DNA from: Streptosporangiaceae bacterium
GTDB lineage: Bacteria; Actinomycetota; Actinomycetes; Streptosporangiales; Streptosporangiaceae
Direction of reading: 5' to 3'
Assembly: GCA_030040815.1 (NCBI GenBank)
Contig: JASHSZ010000199.1
Coordinates: 1-5,317, forward strand
Length of the DNA: 5,317 nt
Of the stretch, positions 4,406 to 5,317 are shown one piece after another (the stretch's first letter is position 1; the number at the start of each line of letters is the position of its first letter). The notes under the pieces are model-generated. The model saw only the letters and a list, made by a program, of their open reading frames with translations, was not told the DNA's origin and did not search any database. Both the position numbers and the translations under genes were made by a program.

Positions 4406-5317
4406 TCAGTGCGATCGCGATGGCCTCCTGGCGTTGACGAGGGTGGCAATGGGCACGGCGGCAGTGACCGTGATGATCGCACCCCACAGCATGGCGACGG
4501 TGAACCCGTGGACTGTGGCCGTGGGCACGCCCGCCGTAAGGTGTGTGGCCAGGTAGCTGGCCGTCGCAGCGACGGCGATGGTGTTGAGCAGGGCGGCACC
4601 GATGGATGAGCCGAGTTGGCTCGCGGCGCTGGTTCCTGCACCGGCCGCGCCGGCGTCGGGTACGAGGACCCCGACGAGTGCGGTGTTGAGCGTAGCGGGT
4701 CCGGCTACGCCGGTGCCGACGCCTTCAATGATCGTTGCAAGAAGGACGAGTGGCACGTAGTGGCTGTGCGGAGTAAGCCAGATGAGCGGGACCAGCCCGG
4801 CGGCTTCGACCACGATGCTCCCGGTAATGAGCCAGCGAGGCGGCACCCGGACCATGAGCAAGCGAGCGAGGAGCGCAGAGCCGAGGGCGGCGGCGAGGGC
4901 AAAGGGGATGAGGGCGAGCGCGGTCCGCAGCGCCGAGAACCTCATGACCGACTGAAGCTGGTAGGTGAGGATCAGGAACATGCCGAAGGTGCTGAGCCCG
5001 TTGACGATCAGCCCGACCATGGCCCAGCCGCGGCTGCGGTCGACCACCACCCGGAGCGGCAGGAGCCGGTCGGAGTGGCCGACCTGACGGACCACGAAAG
5101 CGCTGAGAAGGACGACGGCTGCGGCGAGGGAGGCGCCGATCTGGGCGGAGCCCCACCCGAGCGAGGAGGCCTCGCCCAGTGCGTAGACGAGGGCCGCCAT
5201 GCCCACCGAGGCGAGCACGGCGCTCCAGACGTCGATCTGCACGTCCCTGCGACCGGGGAGATTCGGCAGCACCCGAGGCGCGCCAATGAGCGCGACGAGC
5301 GAGAGGGCTACGTTCAC
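4406..5317 (-). CDS. MFS exporter, DHA2 (14-helix) family, C-terminal part
   Basis: This is the C-terminal 303 residues of a major facilitator superfamily drug:H+ antiporter of the DHA2 type, a plasma-membrane exporter driven by the proton gradient. The visible part starts in helix 6 (VNVALSLVALIGAPRVLP), followed by eight further hydrophobic segments at about 32-50, 58-76, 98-118, 133-153, 163-181, 187-209, 233-253 and 272-293, matching helices 7-14. Typical family signatures are GVGTGVAGPATLNTAL (199-214) and GAAGAGTSAASQLGSSIGAA (223-242). The GTG at the window edge is almost certainly an internal valine, because a full protein would have about 170-190 more residues including motifs A and C. 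The stop at 4406-4408 is intact and the tail NARRPSRSH is ordinary. The exported compound cannot be inferred; relatives export antibiotics, dyes or antiseptics and are often controlled by an adjacent TetR- or MarR-type gene, which would lie outside the window. Confidence 0.9.
   Translation of the reverse strand: MNVALSLVALIGAPRVLPNLPGRRDVQIDVWSAVLASVGMAALVYALGEASSLGWGSAQIGASLAAAVVLLSAFVVRQVGHSDRLLPLRVVVDRSRGWAMVGLIVNGLSTFGMFLILTYQLQSVMRFSALRTALALIPFALAAALGSALLARLLMVRVPPRWLITGSIVVEAAGLVPLIWLTPHSHYVPLVLLATIIEGVGTGVAGPATLNTALVGVLVPDAGAAGAGTSAASQLGSSIGAALLNTIAVAATASYLATHLTAGVPTATVHGFTVAMLWGAIITVTAAVPIATLVNARRPSRSH

Noticed and set aside
5315..5317. GTG at the right edge as the start of the MFS gene
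   Set aside because: The sequence from here begins in the middle of helix 6 of the family, so the codon is an internal valine of a gene cut by the window.

Overview
The window is G+C-rich DNA, and its surviving proteins look like those of a filamentous or soil actinobacterium (Actinomycetota): a cytochrome P450 remnant, a glyoxalase-like VOC protein, small cupins and a 14-helix drug-exporter-type MFS protein. The genus cannot be named from sequence alone. No rRNA, tRNA, CRISPR array or complete insertion sequence is visible.

Layout, left to right. Positions 1-105 hold nothing firm. Positions 106-341 (minus) carry a decayed cytochrome P450 fragment, I-helix to K-helix, with several small indels. 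A 120-residue cupin protein follows on the minus strand (446-808), with a strong ribosome binding site and a leader holding a possible promoter, a short palindrome and a terminator-like hairpin/T8. At 1194-1434 (plus) a small membrane-anchored helical protein is split by a frameshift. Positions 1435-1981 are mostly empty apart from a doubtful minus-strand ORF. A canonical metal-binding cupin lies at 1982-2359 (plus) and converges on a two-pass membrane protein of unknown function at 2463-3356 (minus), which contains patches of lower G+C. A divergent intergenic region with a tandem 11-bp repeat leads to a VOC/glyoxalase-like protein at 3646-4017 (plus). Positions 4018-4405 hold two short protein-like remnants, one resembling the N-terminus of a SARP/BTAD-type regulator. 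The right edge (4406-5317, minus) is the C-terminal two thirds of a DHA2-family MFS exporter whose beginning lies outside the window.

The intact genes do not form an obvious operon: they alternate in strand and are separated by long gaps. Intact coding sequence covers roughly 55 percent of the window, low for an actinobacterium, and at least two or three gene fragments are present. The simplest reading is an accessory region shaped by insertion, deletion and decay, carrying stand-alone small stress or metabolite-handling enzymes and an exporter. I see no convincing multi-gene novel system. The most useful observations are the P450 pseudogene, the frameshifted small membrane protein, the regulator remnant and the unassigned two-pass membrane protein.
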